Part shown: in pieces, positions 42,437 to 52,941 of the stretch
Layout: each line of letters opens with the position of its first letter
Numbering within the stretch: position 1 is the first letter of the stretch
Assembly: GCA_946902875.1 (NCBI GenBank)
Contig: OX336336.1
Location: 6,604,545-6,668,544 of the forward strand
DNA length: 64,000 nt
Direction: 5' to 3'
Source: Nematopogon swammerdamellus
Taxonomy: Eukaryota; Arthropoda; Insecta; Lepidoptera; Adelidae
The notes under the pieces: model-generated
The model's database searches: none
The model's input: only the letters and a program-made list of their open reading frames with translations
Told to the model about the DNA's origin: nothing
Translations under genes and position numbers: made by a program

Positions 42437-42727
42437 AAAAACCGGCCAAGTGCGAGGCGGACTAGCGAACCAAGGTTTCCGCACCACAAAAATAAAATTG
42501 AAAAAAAAAACACGTTTCTTGTATGGGAACCCCCCTTAATTTTTAACTTTATCTATTTTTTATAATTGTTGTTATATCCGCCATAATAATACATATTCTG
42601 TGAAAATTTCAACGAGATACCTACTACGGTTCAAGAGACGGTCGGACAGACGGACGGACGGACAGACAGACAGACAGACGGCGTAGGCTTAGTAATAGGC
42701 TTCCATACGGGATACGGACACCTAAAA
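42437..42727 (-). repeat. Family D repeat, reverse
   Basis: AACCGGCCAAGTGCGAGGCG, GAACCAAGGTTTCCGCACCA, TTGTTATATCCGCCATAATA, ACCTACTACGGTTCAAGAGA, a GACAGACAGACAGACG tract and GGGATACGGACACC. Confidence 0.8.
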
Positions 42728-43105
42728 ACCCGCACGGGAGTATATTATCGTAAAGGCGCTTACGATAACCGGGAAAGGAACGAATCTTACATCTCTGCCA
42801 CTATCAAACCGGCGCAAATTCCCTCAGGCTCACTCTCGCGTCGATATTGACAAGTTCATTTGCAACCTCGGCGCGGCGCTTCCTCCTCTTATTAGTTAGT
42901 TAATTATACAAAGAAAACAGTTCGGGGGAAGTACTCCAGAGGGGGTGTCAGCCGCTCCCGGTGAGTGCCACTGACAGCGCCAATTAAAGTGGCATTGTGC
43001 CCAGGTTTTATTCAATTTGCTGCAGCTACTTGAACGTTGAATAAGAATTAGGCTGGTTTTAGAGTGTGAAGCGCTTATTGGCTCAATAATAAAAAGGTAT
43101 GGTAA
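42728..43105. other. Unassigned DNA
   Basis: No gene recognised. A GC-richer stretch (42780-43000) contains TCCCGGTGAGTGCC, a donor-like site without a supporting reading frame. Confidence 0.3.
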
Positions 43106-43107
43106 TA

Positions 43108-43378
43108 AAAGGTAAAAAATGTCGTAAAAGGCGACTAAGGGATAAGGACAAGATGCCTTGATAAAGGGCGACATGATAGCCACCTCTAACCTTGGCAAGG
43201 TCCTTCCATCGAGTCATGCAGCAGGTGGATCTTCGTGCCTTACTTGCTGATTGATAGTTATCCGAATACTTTGCGAAACGTGGTGTTGTGCTGTAATTTA
43301 CCGGAGTCCTTGTTGCAGCACAACACAGATTACTCTGCTTACACACTGATTGAAGGGATACAGCGTGTGATATGTATG
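43108..43378 (+). repeat. SINE family 2 copy, opposite orientation
   Basis: GTCGTAAAAGGCGACTAAGG, GATAAGGACAAGATGCC, CCTTCCATCGAGTCATGCAG, AACGTGGTGTTGTGCTGTAA and GATACAGCGTGTGATATGTA. The first 60 bp of the head are missing. Confidence 0.8.
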
Positions 43379-43379
43379 T

Positions 43380-43835
43380 ATTTTGACATATTAAACTTAC
43401 ATACTCGTATATATAACAATTTTTTCTGACGACGACAATAGGTCGAAATATTATTTAAAAAAATTTAATTACTAATGTTATTAATATATTTAAAGATAAT
43501 TAGAAACCAAATATTGGTATAAAAAGTATTTAATTCATAATATTTTATACAGGATACTCTGAAGATAACAATTGCTCATATGATTTTGTGCAATAACAGT
43601 ATAAGGAATGCTTTTCAATTATTCATTTCAACGATGCGTTACAACATGTAAGGCACTAGGGACAACGGAACCAATTCACTAACAGCATTACCAAGTCTAA
43701 GTATAGAAGCTTTAGACGCTTAGCCAACTGAGCGCTTAAATCTGGTCTGCCGCGTACGTACAGTGCACCTAACAAGTACGTTGCTATAATTTATGTAAAC
43801 TTTGGTTCGATGCAAGTCCGCATGCATAATTTTTA
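43380..43835. other. Unassigned AT-rich DNA
   Basis: No gene or repeat recognised. Confidence 0.35.
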
Positions 43836-44100
43836 GGGTTCCGTATTCAGACGGAAGTCTATTACTAAGCCTACGCTGCTGTCTGTCTGTCTGTGTCCGT
43901 TCGTCCGAGGGCTGTACCTTTTGAATCATAATTATTAGGTAGCCGGTTGAAATTTTGGTCTTAATATTGCCGGATATGCTAACAAATAATAAAAAAAAAG
44001 CAAAAAGTAAACAATTAAGAGGGGGAGGGGGGGGGGGGGTCCATACAATTATTCGTGGAAGAGCGCCATCTACCGACTGATCATTTAAGTAACATTTTAA
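43836..44100 (+). repeat. Family D repeat
   Basis: TAGGGTTCCGTATTCAGACG, TATTACTAAGCCTACGCTGC, TTTTGAATCATAATTATTAG and a G-rich run (44024-44039) where other copies have GGGGTCC. It ends near TAGAGCGCCATC-like sequence. Confidence 0.75.
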
Positions 44101-44149
44101 CTACGGTTACTAGCAACTATGAACCAAAATATATGAAAATCGTCACCGA

Positions 44150-44330
44150 TAGATGAAATGAAATGAAATGAAATGATTTATTTTTTCGTCATACAACAAC
44201 TCAAATAATTAGGTACAAATACAAATAAACATATAACATGTGACGAAAAGGGAGCTCACTCAGCTAACTCACTATCCGAGATAGCGAAGCTGATTTTCAG
44301 GGGCTCCCCTTTCCAACCAAGGTCAAAAAC
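44150..44330 (-). repeat. LINE 3' tail, reverse
   Basis: (GAAAT)n, then GATTTATTTTTTCGTC and a body with GACGAAAAGGGAGCTCACTC; it reads as a 3' UTR plus pentamer tail on the minus strand. Confidence 0.45.
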
Positions 44331-44384
44331 AAACAAGATGGCGTGAGGAATACGAAGCACTCAATATTTTTACTCTATTGTAAA

Positions 44385-44545
44385 AAAAAACTGGCCACGT
44401 GCGAATCGGACTCGCACACCGAGGTTTCCGCACCACAAAAAAAAAGTTGAAAAAAAACACGCTTCTTGTATGGGCACCCCATTTGATTTTTCACTTTTTA
44501 CATTTGTTATCAACACATTCTGTGAAAATTTCAACCGGCTATAAT
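44385..44545 (-). repeat. Family D fragment, reverse
   Basis: ACTGGCCACGTGCGAATCGG, ACTCGCACACCGAGGTTTCC and CTGTGAAAATTTCAACCGGC. Confidence 0.75.
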
Positions 44546-44559
44546 AGTTACTGCAGAAA

Positions 44560-45235
44560 CGTGCTATATTAAGTTGATATACATTACACACAATTTGCGA
44601 AGCCAACCATGTCAGGAAGCAAAAAATGTCTGTTGGCAAAATTTATTGAGTTCGAGATGGAACAAATTTCTTCCCCAAGACCATAAATTTATACTTTCTT
44701 TGCATGTTGTACGTACATCGAACGGGCACCGTTATCTCCTGGCCTATTGTCTTTGGTACAATGGCGCCTACGACTCCAAAAGCGGAGATTAAAACGATCA
44801 TATCTCTCTCGATTACATGCGCGATGGTACCGAAATGGACCTACCGCGCCGGTTTACATACGAGCTCGGTAAACTTAGATGTAGTTAGAGATCGGCCCAT
44901 TCCGTATACGTAATTCAAAATTCGTGAAGTGATATAACATTGCAGTACTTAGGTATATATAAAACATATGTTCCTTCTTGTGCGTAGCAATCACGCGGTT
45001 TCGCACGTATATCGCGTTCGGCGCAGCTTATTTTGCTTGTATTGATATATTGAGTACTACGTATCTCTTACGCCATCTATCGGTAACCGTTCATACTTTT
45101 GTAGTTAAAATTTTTGTTAAATGACCATTCGGTAGATGGCGCTCTTCCAAATATTATGATAATTGCATGAACTCGTGTTAGGAGAAAAGTGTTCCTCTGT
45201 AGATTATACTGAGTGTCAATAGCAGTTATATATAT
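44560..45235. other. Unassigned, mainly unique-looking DNA
   Basis: Short ORFs (44574-44792, 44704-44913) show no recognised motif. 45070-45145 resembles inner family D sequence (GTAGATGGCGCTCTTCC). No gene supported. Confidence 0.35.
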
Positions 45236-45239
45236 TTTT

Positions 45240-45500
45240 TTATGGAATCTGACACGGTTGGCTACATCACCTACAACATCCGTGATGTCAGCCCATAACC
45301 GGGTGAACTTGCTGCCACGTCAGTGCTTCCTTTCGGTCGTGCCGGCCTGAGGGGAACTGGAGGGAAAACACAAACTATTTACATAGCCGTTTCGACCGAC
45401 CTTTCATTCAGTGCGGTGGTACCAACCCGGGCGGGTTAAACCCTACCACCTAGTAATATTAGAAGGAAGTCATATCCCTTAGTCGCCTTTTTAGTAAATT
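45240..45500 (-). repeat. Chimeric SINE, reverse copy
   Basis: From ATGGAATCTGACACGGTTGG back through TACCAACCCGGGCGGGTTAA and ACCTAGTAATATTAGAAGGA to AGTCATATCCCTTAGTCGCC. This is the same family 2 / tRNA-5S junction as at 40967-41275. The head is truncated after about 30 bp. Confidence 0.8.
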
Positions 45501-45796
45501 TTTTAAATTGTTTTTATTATATGTTACACTCTTATCAAAACTATGGTACTACGGGCTACGGGTATCGGATGACCACTGAGTAATTTTATTTATTTAGCAG
45601 CAGGAAAATTATCCCCAATATCCATCAAGACAACATAGTAAGTCTTAATTGCGATTCAAAAATCGTACTTCTTTTGTTTTGCAGTTTCACGTTCGGTGAG
45701 CACGTACGTAATAATAGGTGTGCGTCGGGACTGCGAATTAATTTATTGTCCAAATAATCTATTAAAGGGTACAATTAAACCAGTAAATATATACAA

Positions 45797-46140
45797 TACA
45801 CACCGCACGCCGTATCCCGACAATCGGGGTAAGCAGAGTAATCGGTATTGTGATGCAACTACTCAGGTTAATTATTACAGCACAACACCGACCAAAACGT
45901 TTAGCAAATTATTCGGACAAGATCCCATCCAAGATCCGACAGATATCAGGCAGTAAGTAATAGTATAAGGCGCGAAGGCCCACCTGCTGCATGATTCGGT
46001 GGAAAGACCGCGCCAAGGTGAGAGGTGGCTAGCCTGTCGTGCTTATGCGCGGCATCTTGTCCTTATCCCTTAGTCGACTTGTACGACATGCACGGGGAGA
46101 AGTGCAGTGGGGCTATTCCTATTTTGTATCGGCCCCACGC
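45797..46140 (-). repeat. SINE family 2 copy
   Basis: CACACCGCACGCCGTATCCC, GACAATCGGGGTAAGCAGAG, a small duplication (CATCCAAGATCC region), CACCTGCTGCATGATTCGGT and GTGGGGCTATTCCTATTTTG. Confidence 0.8.
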
Positions 46141-46183
46141 AGTAATTCTAAGTTATAAACATATGATATGTATAAGTTTTATA

Positions 46184-46637
46184 CAGGGTGGTCCAAAAAT
46201 CGTGGACCAAACGAAACAGGGAGGTAGAGGGGGTTATTTGCAGTAAAAAATCCCTCCATGACAGGGTCCTATCTTGAACTCCTTAAAAGTTTTGACTATT
46301 TTAGTCTTTTTTTAATAAAATTCCATAATTCGTAATAATAAGGCAATTAAAAAAAAAGTCAATAAAAAATGAAAAAATTAATGGTCATTAATTGGTTCTA
46401 GAGGATGTATCATCACTACAAAAATGTTTTTATAATAGTGAATATCATGATTTATGAATAATGGAATTTTATTGAATATTATTTAAGTGTTATGAAAAAT
46501 TATTTCTATCTTTAGAACCTTACTGTGAAAAAAAAATGTACTACTAAAACATGACCCCGTATGAAAATAACTTGCCTATTTAATGGCGATTAAAATAAGG
46601 TATAACACACTGCTGTTTGTAGCAAAATAATTTTTTT

Positions 46638-46675
<38 letters not shown>

Positions 46676-47097
46676 GAAACTGACACGGTTGGCTACATCA
46701 CCTACAACGTCCGTGATGTCAGCCCATAACACCGGGTGAACTAGGTGCCATGTCAGTGCTTCCCCCTTTGATCGTGCCGGCTACACTGAACTGGTCGGAA
46801 AACACAAACTATATTCATAGCCGTTTAGACCGACGTTTCATTCAGTGCGGTGGTACCAACCCGGGCGGGTTAAACCCTACCACCAAGTAAGATTAGGAGG
46901 GAAGGGACCTACAGTTTTACGAGGAATCCGAACCTCGGTCAGCCTCCAACGGTCAGCGGTCACCCATCCAAGTACTGACCGCACCCAGCGTTGCTTAACA
47001 TTCAATAGCGACAGTTGACTGTCTGCACCACTGAGCTATCGAGGCTGACATTTCATAGCAAAGACTAAATTAAGGTAAATCAGAGTATAGTAAAAAA
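46184..47097. repeat. Left terminal inverted repeat, SINE-interrupted
   Basis: 46184-46644 and 47051-47097 together match the right arm with only a handful of mismatches by eye (for example TTGAATATT against TTCAATATT). The SINE at 46645-47050 splits it in a T run. Confidence 0.9.
46645..47050 (-). repeat. Full-length tRNA/5S-type SINE nested in the TIR
   Basis: On the minus strand it begins GTCAGCCTCGATAGCTCAGT (A-box TAGCTCAGTGG), then TTAAGCAACGCTGGGTGCGG, TCAGTACTTGGATGGGTGAC (5S-like), the GGTTGGTACCACC body, and ends CCGTGTCAGTTTCCATAAAA with a poly-A of about 30. It is absent from the right arm, which gives the exact empty site. Confidence 0.95.
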
Positions 47098-47528
47098 TTT
47101 TACTGTGATGTTTTATTTCACATCAGCTCTTCGTAAAACGTTTTTCGATCGAATTTTAGAAAGAAAGAGATTATCTGTCTCTTTTTCACACTAAGGAACT
47201 GAATGCGAAATTAACAATAACTCACTCGCTTGCTGCGTGGAATGCTTTTGTTTTTTCATCTTTTGTTTGCGTGCACCACAGTCGGCCGGCGGCGGCGGAT
47301 GTCGCTTACCAACCGGTTTAGTTACTCGCTATCTGCCTGTTACACCACACGTGATCTCTGTTACTCTACCCGACGAATTTCGCTATTACTTGGACCTTGT
47401 GTTGTGATCTACCAATTTGTGACCCACGCTTGCTATTACGGACTCTGTGATTTATTGCCTACCTGTGTGTGACCTGTGCTTCTTACCCATTTGGACTTTG
47501 TGTTGCTTGCTACCGGACTTGGCTGGAT
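47098..47528. other. Transposon 5' internal region
   Basis: It lies between the left arm and the transposase ATG and contains a GC-richer segment (47260-47300). It presumably holds the promoter and 5' UTR. No TATA-type motif is clear. The open frame extends upstream to 47469 only through a GTG codon. Confidence 0.5.
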
Positions 47529-48629
47529 ATGGCCGATGTAAGACGAGTGGAGTATACCCAGCGTGAGTATGCAGAAATGCATTACCTGTATGGCTTTTGC
47601 GATGGAAATGCTCGGGCTGCTGCCAGAGAATATCGCCGACGTTACCCGAACCGTGACCGCTTTCCCGACCACAGGATTTTTGTCCGCGTTCACGCTGCTT
47701 ACACGGGAGGTTACTTACCTGGTCAACATCATGCAGAAGATGGTCGTGGTCGGCCAGCGATTCATGATGATCAAGAAGAAGAACAAATACTCCGTGCACT
47801 AGAAATGGACCCCACCACGAGCCAGCGTCGCATATCCCGAAACTTGGGTATTCCTAAGTCGGTAGTTCAACGTTACGTAAAGAGAAATCATTTACATGCG
47901 TACCACGTACAACGAATCCAAGCGTTATTACCAGCAGACTTTGAAAACAGAGTGCAGTTTTGCAGAGAAATGCTACGACGTCATAGAGCTGACCCACAAT
48001 TTTTCAACAAAATTTTGTGGTCTGACGAATCAAGTTTTAGAAGAATTGGAATCTTTAACATTCATAACTTGCACTATTACGCTGTCGTTAATCCACACAT
48101 AGTTAGAAATGACAAGTTCCAACACCAGTTTGGCGTCAACATGTGGGCTGGGATCATTGGCGGACACCTTGTAACATTCGAATTGCCACCAAGATTGAAT
48201 GGTGCTCTGTATTTAGAATTTCTACAAAATAACTTGCACGAAATACTGCGCCAAGCTGAAATTCCAGAGGATTTGGTTAATAACATGTGGCTGCAACAAG
48301 ATGGCGCGCCACCACACTACGCTCGGGCAGTCCGACAATATTTAAACGCCCAGTATCCAAATCGTTGGATTGGTCGAGGTGGAACAATCCAATGGCCAGC
48401 GAGATCTCCGGATCTAAACCCCATTGATTTTTTTTTGTGGGGATATTTGAAAGAGGTGGTGTACGAAAAAGAGAACCGGACAGAACAAGAATTAAGAAAT
48501 AAAATAGAGATAGCGACAGAAAATGTTAAACTCAACAGAAACGCATTTCGTAAATTGCGAAATAATTTTATTAGACGATGTCGTGCATGTATTGCCGCTA
48601 GAGGAAGGAATTTCGAACAATTTTTGTAG
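47529..48629 (+). CDS. Transposase, IS630-Tc1-mariner superfamily (DD41D)
   Basis: It encodes the enzyme that would excise and reinsert the surrounding element by binding its inverted ends. The start chosen is the first ATG (GATATGGCC), giving 366 residues; upstream codons in frame lack an ATG. Residues 9-65 (YTQREYAEMHYLYGF, GNARAAAREYRRRYPNR) form an N-terminal helix-turn-helix like the insect DUF4817-type domain. A second HTH follows at about 95-120 (TTSQRRISRNLGIPKSVVQR). The catalytic domain shows WSDES (D166), LQQDGAPPHY (D258) and SPDLNPIDFFLWGYLK (D300); 41 residues separate the last two acids, so DD41D. Length suits the superfamily (about 330-370). No stops or shifts are seen. The DD41D groups I recall (rosa, Visitor) are the nearest named class, but membership is not established. 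Confidence 0.9.
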   Translation: MADVRRVEYTQREYAEMHYLYGFCDGNARAAAREYRRRYPNRDRFPDHRIFVRVHAAYTGGYLPGQHHAEDGRGRPAIHDDQEEEQILRALEMDPTTSQRRISRNLGIPKSVVQRYVKRNHLHAYHVQRIQALLPADFENRVQFCREMLRRHRADPQFFNKILWSDESSFRRIGIFNIHNLHYYAVVNPHIVRNDKFQHQFGVNMWAGIIGGHLVTFELPPRLNGALYLEFLQNNLHEILRQAEIPEDLVNNMWLQQDGAPPHYARAVRQYLNAQYPNRWIGRGGTIQWPARSPDLNPIDFFLWGYLKEVVYEKENRTEQELRNKIEIATENVKLNRNAFRKLRNNFIRRCRACIAARGRNFEQFL

Positions 48630-48680
48630 ATATGTGTTATTTCTATCTAATAAAAAAAAATTATAATTCGATAATTGTTT

Positions 48681-49191
48681 TTTTTTACTATCCTCTGATT
48701 TACCTTAATTTAGTCTTTGCTATGAAAAAAAATACATAAAAAAATAATTTTGCTAGAAACAGCAGTGTGTTATACCTCATTTTAATCGCCATTAAATAGG
48801 CAAGTTATTTTCATACGGGGTCATGTTTTAGTAGTACATTTTTTTTTCACAGTAAGGTTCTAAAGATAGAAATAATTTTTCATAACACTTAAATAATATT
48901 GAATAAAATTCCATTATTCATAAATCATGATATTCACTATTATAAAAACATTTTTGTAGTGATGATACATCCTCTAGAACCAATTAATGACCATTAATTT
49001 TTTCATTTTTTATTGACTTTTTTTTTAATTGCCTTATTATTACGAATTATGGAATTTTATTAAAAAAAGACTAAAATAGTCAAAACTTTTAAGGAGTTCA
49101 AGATAGGACCCTGTCATGGAGGGATTTTTTACTGCAAATAACCCCCTCTACCTCCCTGTTTCGTTTGGTCCACGATTTTTGGACCACCCTG
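48681..49191. repeat. Right terminal inverted repeat, uninterrupted
   Basis: About 510 bp, from TTTTTTACTATCCTCTGATT out to the terminal CCACCCTG. It serves as the intact reference for the left arm. Confidence 0.9.
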
Positions 49192-49458
49192 TATATGGCG
49201 TCCAGCGTTGCCCATTTTGAATTTTTAAATAAAAGTTATATCGACGCGCTCAGACGAATCAATAACATTGGATTTATGTATTAAATTTTTACTTTTAAAT
49301 AATTTCGGACTTAGGAAATAACAAATATACACACAACATAATGTATTTATAAACTTATCTTGATAGACTAATCATAAGCCAATCTTTTCGCAGTAGTCGG
49401 TTATAAATTGAACGGTTAAAACAATGACAGGTAGGATAATTTAAAAAAAATTTTTTTA
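49192..49458. other. Unassigned flanking DNA
   Basis: TATGGCGTCCAGCGTTGCCC follows the element; this is the insertion-site flank. No repeat recognised. Confidence 0.4.
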
Positions 49459-49838
49459 ATGAAAGCGCGACATATGGCGCCCAGCCTAACGCCTAAGGTG
49501 TCTAACGACGCCCATGGACCTTCGGTCGTATGCGGGGGTTGCGAATGGCATGCCGGCCTGACAGGTGCCCATTCACACCCCTCTTGAAGGATCCGAGACT
49601 GTACTTGGGGGGAAATATATGAGCAGGGAGAGCGTTCCAGAGTTTACCGGTTCTGTAGAGGAAAGATCTGCAGAATCGATTGGTACGCATCCGCGGTAAG
49701 CCTAGCGTGTAGGGATGCAATCCCTGCCCAGAGCGTGTGGTGCGCAGGTGGAAAGGGGAAGGCCGGATTGCGTTAAACAGCTCCTCCGAGCACTCCCCAT
49801 GAAATAAGCGATAGAACACACTTTTATGCTCGGCTGGC
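49459..49838 (-). pseudogene. LINE family A reverse transcriptase C-terminus
   Basis: The minus strand encodes EHKSVFYRLFHGECSEELFN, AIRPSPFHLRTTRSGQGLHP, YTLGLPRMRTNRFCRSFLYR and TGKLWNALPAHIFPPKYSLG, then FKRGVNGHLSGRH, the extreme C-terminus of a Jockey/CR1-group LINE protein. The open frame continues upstream to 50116 but that part (SVRPSVCPYSISAG onward) is unrelated, so the LINE is truncated near 49838. The 3' UTR and a short poly-A (in reverse, TTTTTTTAATGAAAGCGCGA) are at 49455-49500. It is the best family A copy in the window. Confidence 0.8.
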
Positions 49839-50261
49839 TCGTTTTTTTTTATTACTATGATTCTAATAATTTGTTTACTTCCATTGAACAATAACATCTC
49901 AAAATGTCGAACTTTGAGCCGATTCCTGTAGTTGCATAAGCTTCCGGATGTGGTCTCAGCGGTGACGACAAGTCGGCGACGTTCGTCGGAGCAGTCGTGT
50001 CGTCGTGACGTCTGGCCGGCGCTTATAGAGTAAGGACAGACAGACGGACGGACAGACGGACAGTTACTGTATAATTTATAGAGACTCGTGCGCTGATTGC
50101 GGGCAGGTGTATCCATTTCAATGGTTATAGTGAATCTTGATAATAGCAGAAACGTGTGTTACGTGCCATATTTGAATAAAATGAATTGATTATTAATATT
50201 TTACCTCCACCTCTTGTCAAAGTAAGATGTGCTTTGTGTACATTCATCGGTATGTTTGCCT

Positions 50262-50573
50262 ATACATACATACATACCACACACGCTGTATCCCGACAAT
50301 GAGGGTAAGCAGAGTAACCGGTGATGTAGTTCAATAACTTTGGAAAATTGCAACCACCACGTTTAGCAAAGTATTCGGACAAGATAACTATCAAGCAGCA
50401 AGTAAGGCACTAAGGCCCACCTGCTGCACGACTCGGTGAAAGGACTGTGCCAAGGTGAGAGGTAGCTGCTGTCACGGCATCTCGTCCTTATCCCTTAGTC
50501 GCCTTTTACGACATGCACGGGGAGAGACGCAGTGGGGCTATTCTGTTTAAGTACCGGCCTCACAGAGTACTAT
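50262..50573 (-). repeat. SINE family 2 copy
   Basis: (CATA)n, CCACACACGCTGTATCCCGA, GGACAAGATAACTATCAAGC, CCTGCTGCACGACTCGGTGA and GGGGCTATTCTGTTTAAGTA. About 30 bp are missing near 50345. Confidence 0.8.
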
Positions 50574-50579
50574 TTCAGT

Positions 50580-51020
50580 AGGAACGGAGTCACGGACTTG
50601 CAGAGCCTATAAACACATTCAGTTACATAATAAACTGATGATGAGCATGTATGAAGAACATTATGAAAGTGGAAGAGGTGACTCAGGATCGTGGCACGTG
50701 GAGATCCGTTGTATCTGCCTACTCAACTGGGAAAAAGGCGTGACGATATGTATGTGTGTAATAAACCTGAAGTAATTATACCTACTAAGCTGAACACTGA
50801 ACATTTTTATAATTATATTTATAAATTATTATTTGTCCAGCTAACCGGACAATTAATTATAAATTATTTAACCAGTACCCGTATGAATAGTCACTGCCTT
50901 TATAATATATATTAATAAATATATATAATTATATTTTTCAAGTTTTTATAAATCGTTGTTTTTAAATGAAAAATTATCACATCTTATCTTTGCTACTACC
51001 TACATTAAATTTTTTACATA
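50580..51020. other. Unassigned DNA
   Basis: 50640-50760 (CATGTATGAAGAACATTATG, ACTCAACTGGGAAAAAGGCG) may be a decayed RTE-type 3' region, as GATCGTGGCACGTGGAGATC-like sequence is reminiscent, but this is weak. Confidence 0.3.
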
Positions 51021-51170
51021 TTTCACACACCTAAAGGTTGGCTGTGAGAAATCTCTTCAAGGGATTAGTCCGCCTTTGCATCTCATGTACTATTCATTTC
51101 TCATCTCATTCATTGTGTTATTCTTGTGAAATATTTGTGGAGCAATAAAGAATTTTCTATTTATCATTAC
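51020..51170 (+). repeat. LINE 3' tail
   Basis: GAGAAATCTCTTCAAGGGAT, AGTCCGCCTTTGCATC and GGAGCAATAAAGAATTTTCT are the reverse complement of 62360-62475. Confidence 0.7.
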
Positions 51171-51206
51171 AAACATTTTTCATGCGCATAATTCAGTCGC
51201 CTAGCG

Positions 51207-51425
51207 CTCTTTCAGGTGCAAGGACAGCTGCGCCGCTGCACGCTCCATAGTCCCCCGACGCGACGAGGACAAGACGCGATTATGCAAATTGTGTGTGCGC
51301 GCTGCGGTTGCCACTTCGCTGAGAATATTGATGTACAGTCTGCTCTTAAAACGGATATAGACGTATGGAACCTGGTCATACTCGCTGGGTTATACACTAT
51401 TATAACTTACTCAAGTCATAGATAT
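51207..51425 (+). other. Weak host exon candidate
   Basis: GCGCTCTTTCAG precedes an open frame including CARCGCHFAENIDVQSALKT. The CxxC spacing hints at a zinc-binding segment and the base composition is richer than the flanks. An equally long ORF exists on the minus strand. No donor site is evident. Confidence 0.25.
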
Positions 51426-51716
51426 TAGATCGTTCAATTCAATTTAATTTCACAAGTCAGTCTGCCCTGTTTTCTTGGTCATACACGTTTGATAAGTGTT
51501 ATTAAAATATTCTTTATTTGTTATCTTTTATGTTTTTATTTTATTTTACGGAATGTGCCCGTATACACTCAATATTTAACGCAAAATATAATACATACAT
51601 ACAGTCACGACTATCTTTATTTATTTCCTCAAAGGCCATAAGTACACATATATAAACAAGATTAATGAATAAAGAAAGAGTCAATTTGGACATTATAGTC
51701 ACAGCAAATAGTTTTT

Positions 51717-52215
51717 TTTAAGTGAAAACTTCTTTAGCGGCGCTTGGCACTTTTTTTAGATGGGTAAAAAATGTTAAACTCGCGTCAGAACTCGCGTCAG
51801 ATCCGTAGCCTGATCGAAAAAGCGTAAGATTCGAAACTTCTTTAGCGGCGGTTGGGACCTTTTTTATATGGGTAAAAAATGTTTAACTCGCGTCAGATCC
51901 GTAGCCTGATCGAAAAAGCGTAAGATTCGTTGAAATTATGGATGAAAGTTGATTTTTCTGAGAAATAAACTTTTTGATGAAAATAATTATAATAGTTCTG
52001 TAGTGTTAAATTTTTTATGTAATATAAATTGTCATGTTTGCCTACGATAGCGCAATAAATGAATATTGTATTTTACCACATAAATGATAGTACTTTTATA
52101 CTGATAAATAAAACAATTCGTGCGAAATTATTCCCTAACCATTCCAAAATATTCAAAAATGCACAACGTTGATGTTTAAGTTTTCACGTCTGCCGGCACT
52201 CCCGGAGTGCAACCC
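51717..52215 (+). repeat. Family G repeat with internal tandem duplication
   Basis: AAACTTCTTTAGCGGCGCTT, GATGGGTAAAAAATGT, AACTCGCGTCAGA and CGAAAAAGCGTAAGATTCG occur twice (about 51727 and 51834). The end is CTGCCGGCACTCCCGGAGTG. Ends match 28775-28955. Confidence 0.75.
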
Positions 52216-52235
52216 GAAGCTTTTCTTTTATTTAT

Positions 52236-52304
52236 TTTTTTATTGAAAGCGCGACATATGGCGCCGAGCCACCCATAAGTTGTCTAACGACGCCCATGGA
52301 CATA
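52236..52304 (-). repeat. LINE family A, extreme 3' end
   Basis: TTTTTTATTGAAAGCGCGAC, ATATGGCGCCGAGCCACCCA and CGACGCCCATGGACAT; 5'-truncated to 70 bp. Confidence 0.8.
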
Positions 52305-52940
52305 TATTTATAGTTGGATAAAGCGTGTTAATAATGATATATATGCCACCACATTGAAGTTTCTGTTTTACGTTCAGTTAAACAGTTATTAAGCACTTAC
52401 TCAAGGGAAGTAATAGCAATCAGAAAAATAAGCTAAGAAAAAGTGTTGCAAACCGATTGGATCGATCGCCATTTTCTGTGCTGATCTATTTAATCCGTGC
52501 ATGTCATCCCGAGCCCAATACTCTAAGTCGCCGTGTACCTAAGTCCTCGTGTCTACATAATTTGATATCGACGTTCATAAAATTGGTAGCAGACCGTCGT
52601 CATGGAAATTGGATTTCCCGGCTTTTCCGGCTGAATAACTCCACGGAACGAGTTCCATACGCGCGGCCACAATATAGCCAGAGTTAATATGAAAATATCA
52701 ACCGGAGAGCGAGCATGGGAGAGAAAATGCGGTGGTTTTCGTATTTTTCCTGTTTATGATAAAATGCATACGAGATTTCGCACTCGCCCCGAGGGTAAGT
52801 TATTGTTTAAGCCGAGGATTGTGAATAGATAAATGATAAAATATTGTTTTCTTTTTCGCTGAGATATTTTTCGTTTAGTCGGCACGTATTCAAATTTTGT
52901 TGGGTAGTTTATTTGCAAATATCACACACATTTAAACATT
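52305..52940. other. Unassigned, possibly unique DNA
   Basis: The ORF at 52457-52687 (76 codons) has no recognised domain. No repeat family is recognised. Confidence 0.35.
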
Positions 52941-52941
52941 C

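Larger units (their letters stand above)
46184..49191 (+). mobile_element. IS630-Tc1-mariner type transposon, 3008 bp
   Basis: The ends are CAGGGTGGTCCAAAAATCGT and its reverse complement, each flanked by TA (46182-46183 and 49192-49193), the target duplication usual for this superfamily. Arms of about 510 bp are nearly identical. A single intact transposase gene lies between. A SINE interrupts the left arm; without it the element would be about 2.6 kb. The low arm divergence and intact gene imply recent activity. Confidence 0.9.

Noticed and set aside
44574..44913. Overlapping plus-strand ORFs of about 70 codons
   Set aside because: No splice sites, motifs or codon bias to separate them from chance.
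46942..46998. 5S rRNA gene or pseudogene
   Set aside because: Only the 3' half of 5S is matched and it is part of a repeated SINE head seen at three places.
47469..47528. Longer N-terminus for the transposase
   Set aside because: The upstream codon is GTG, not ATG; the first ATG at 47529 begins just before the helix-turn-helix domain.
47452..47799. Minus-strand ORFs over the transposase start
   Set aside because: Shadows of the transposase frame, no recognised motifs.
49839..50116. Minus-strand extension of the LINE family A frame
   Set aside because: The extra residues do not resemble a reverse transcriptase and cover a GACGGACAGACGG tract; the LINE is truncated near 49838.
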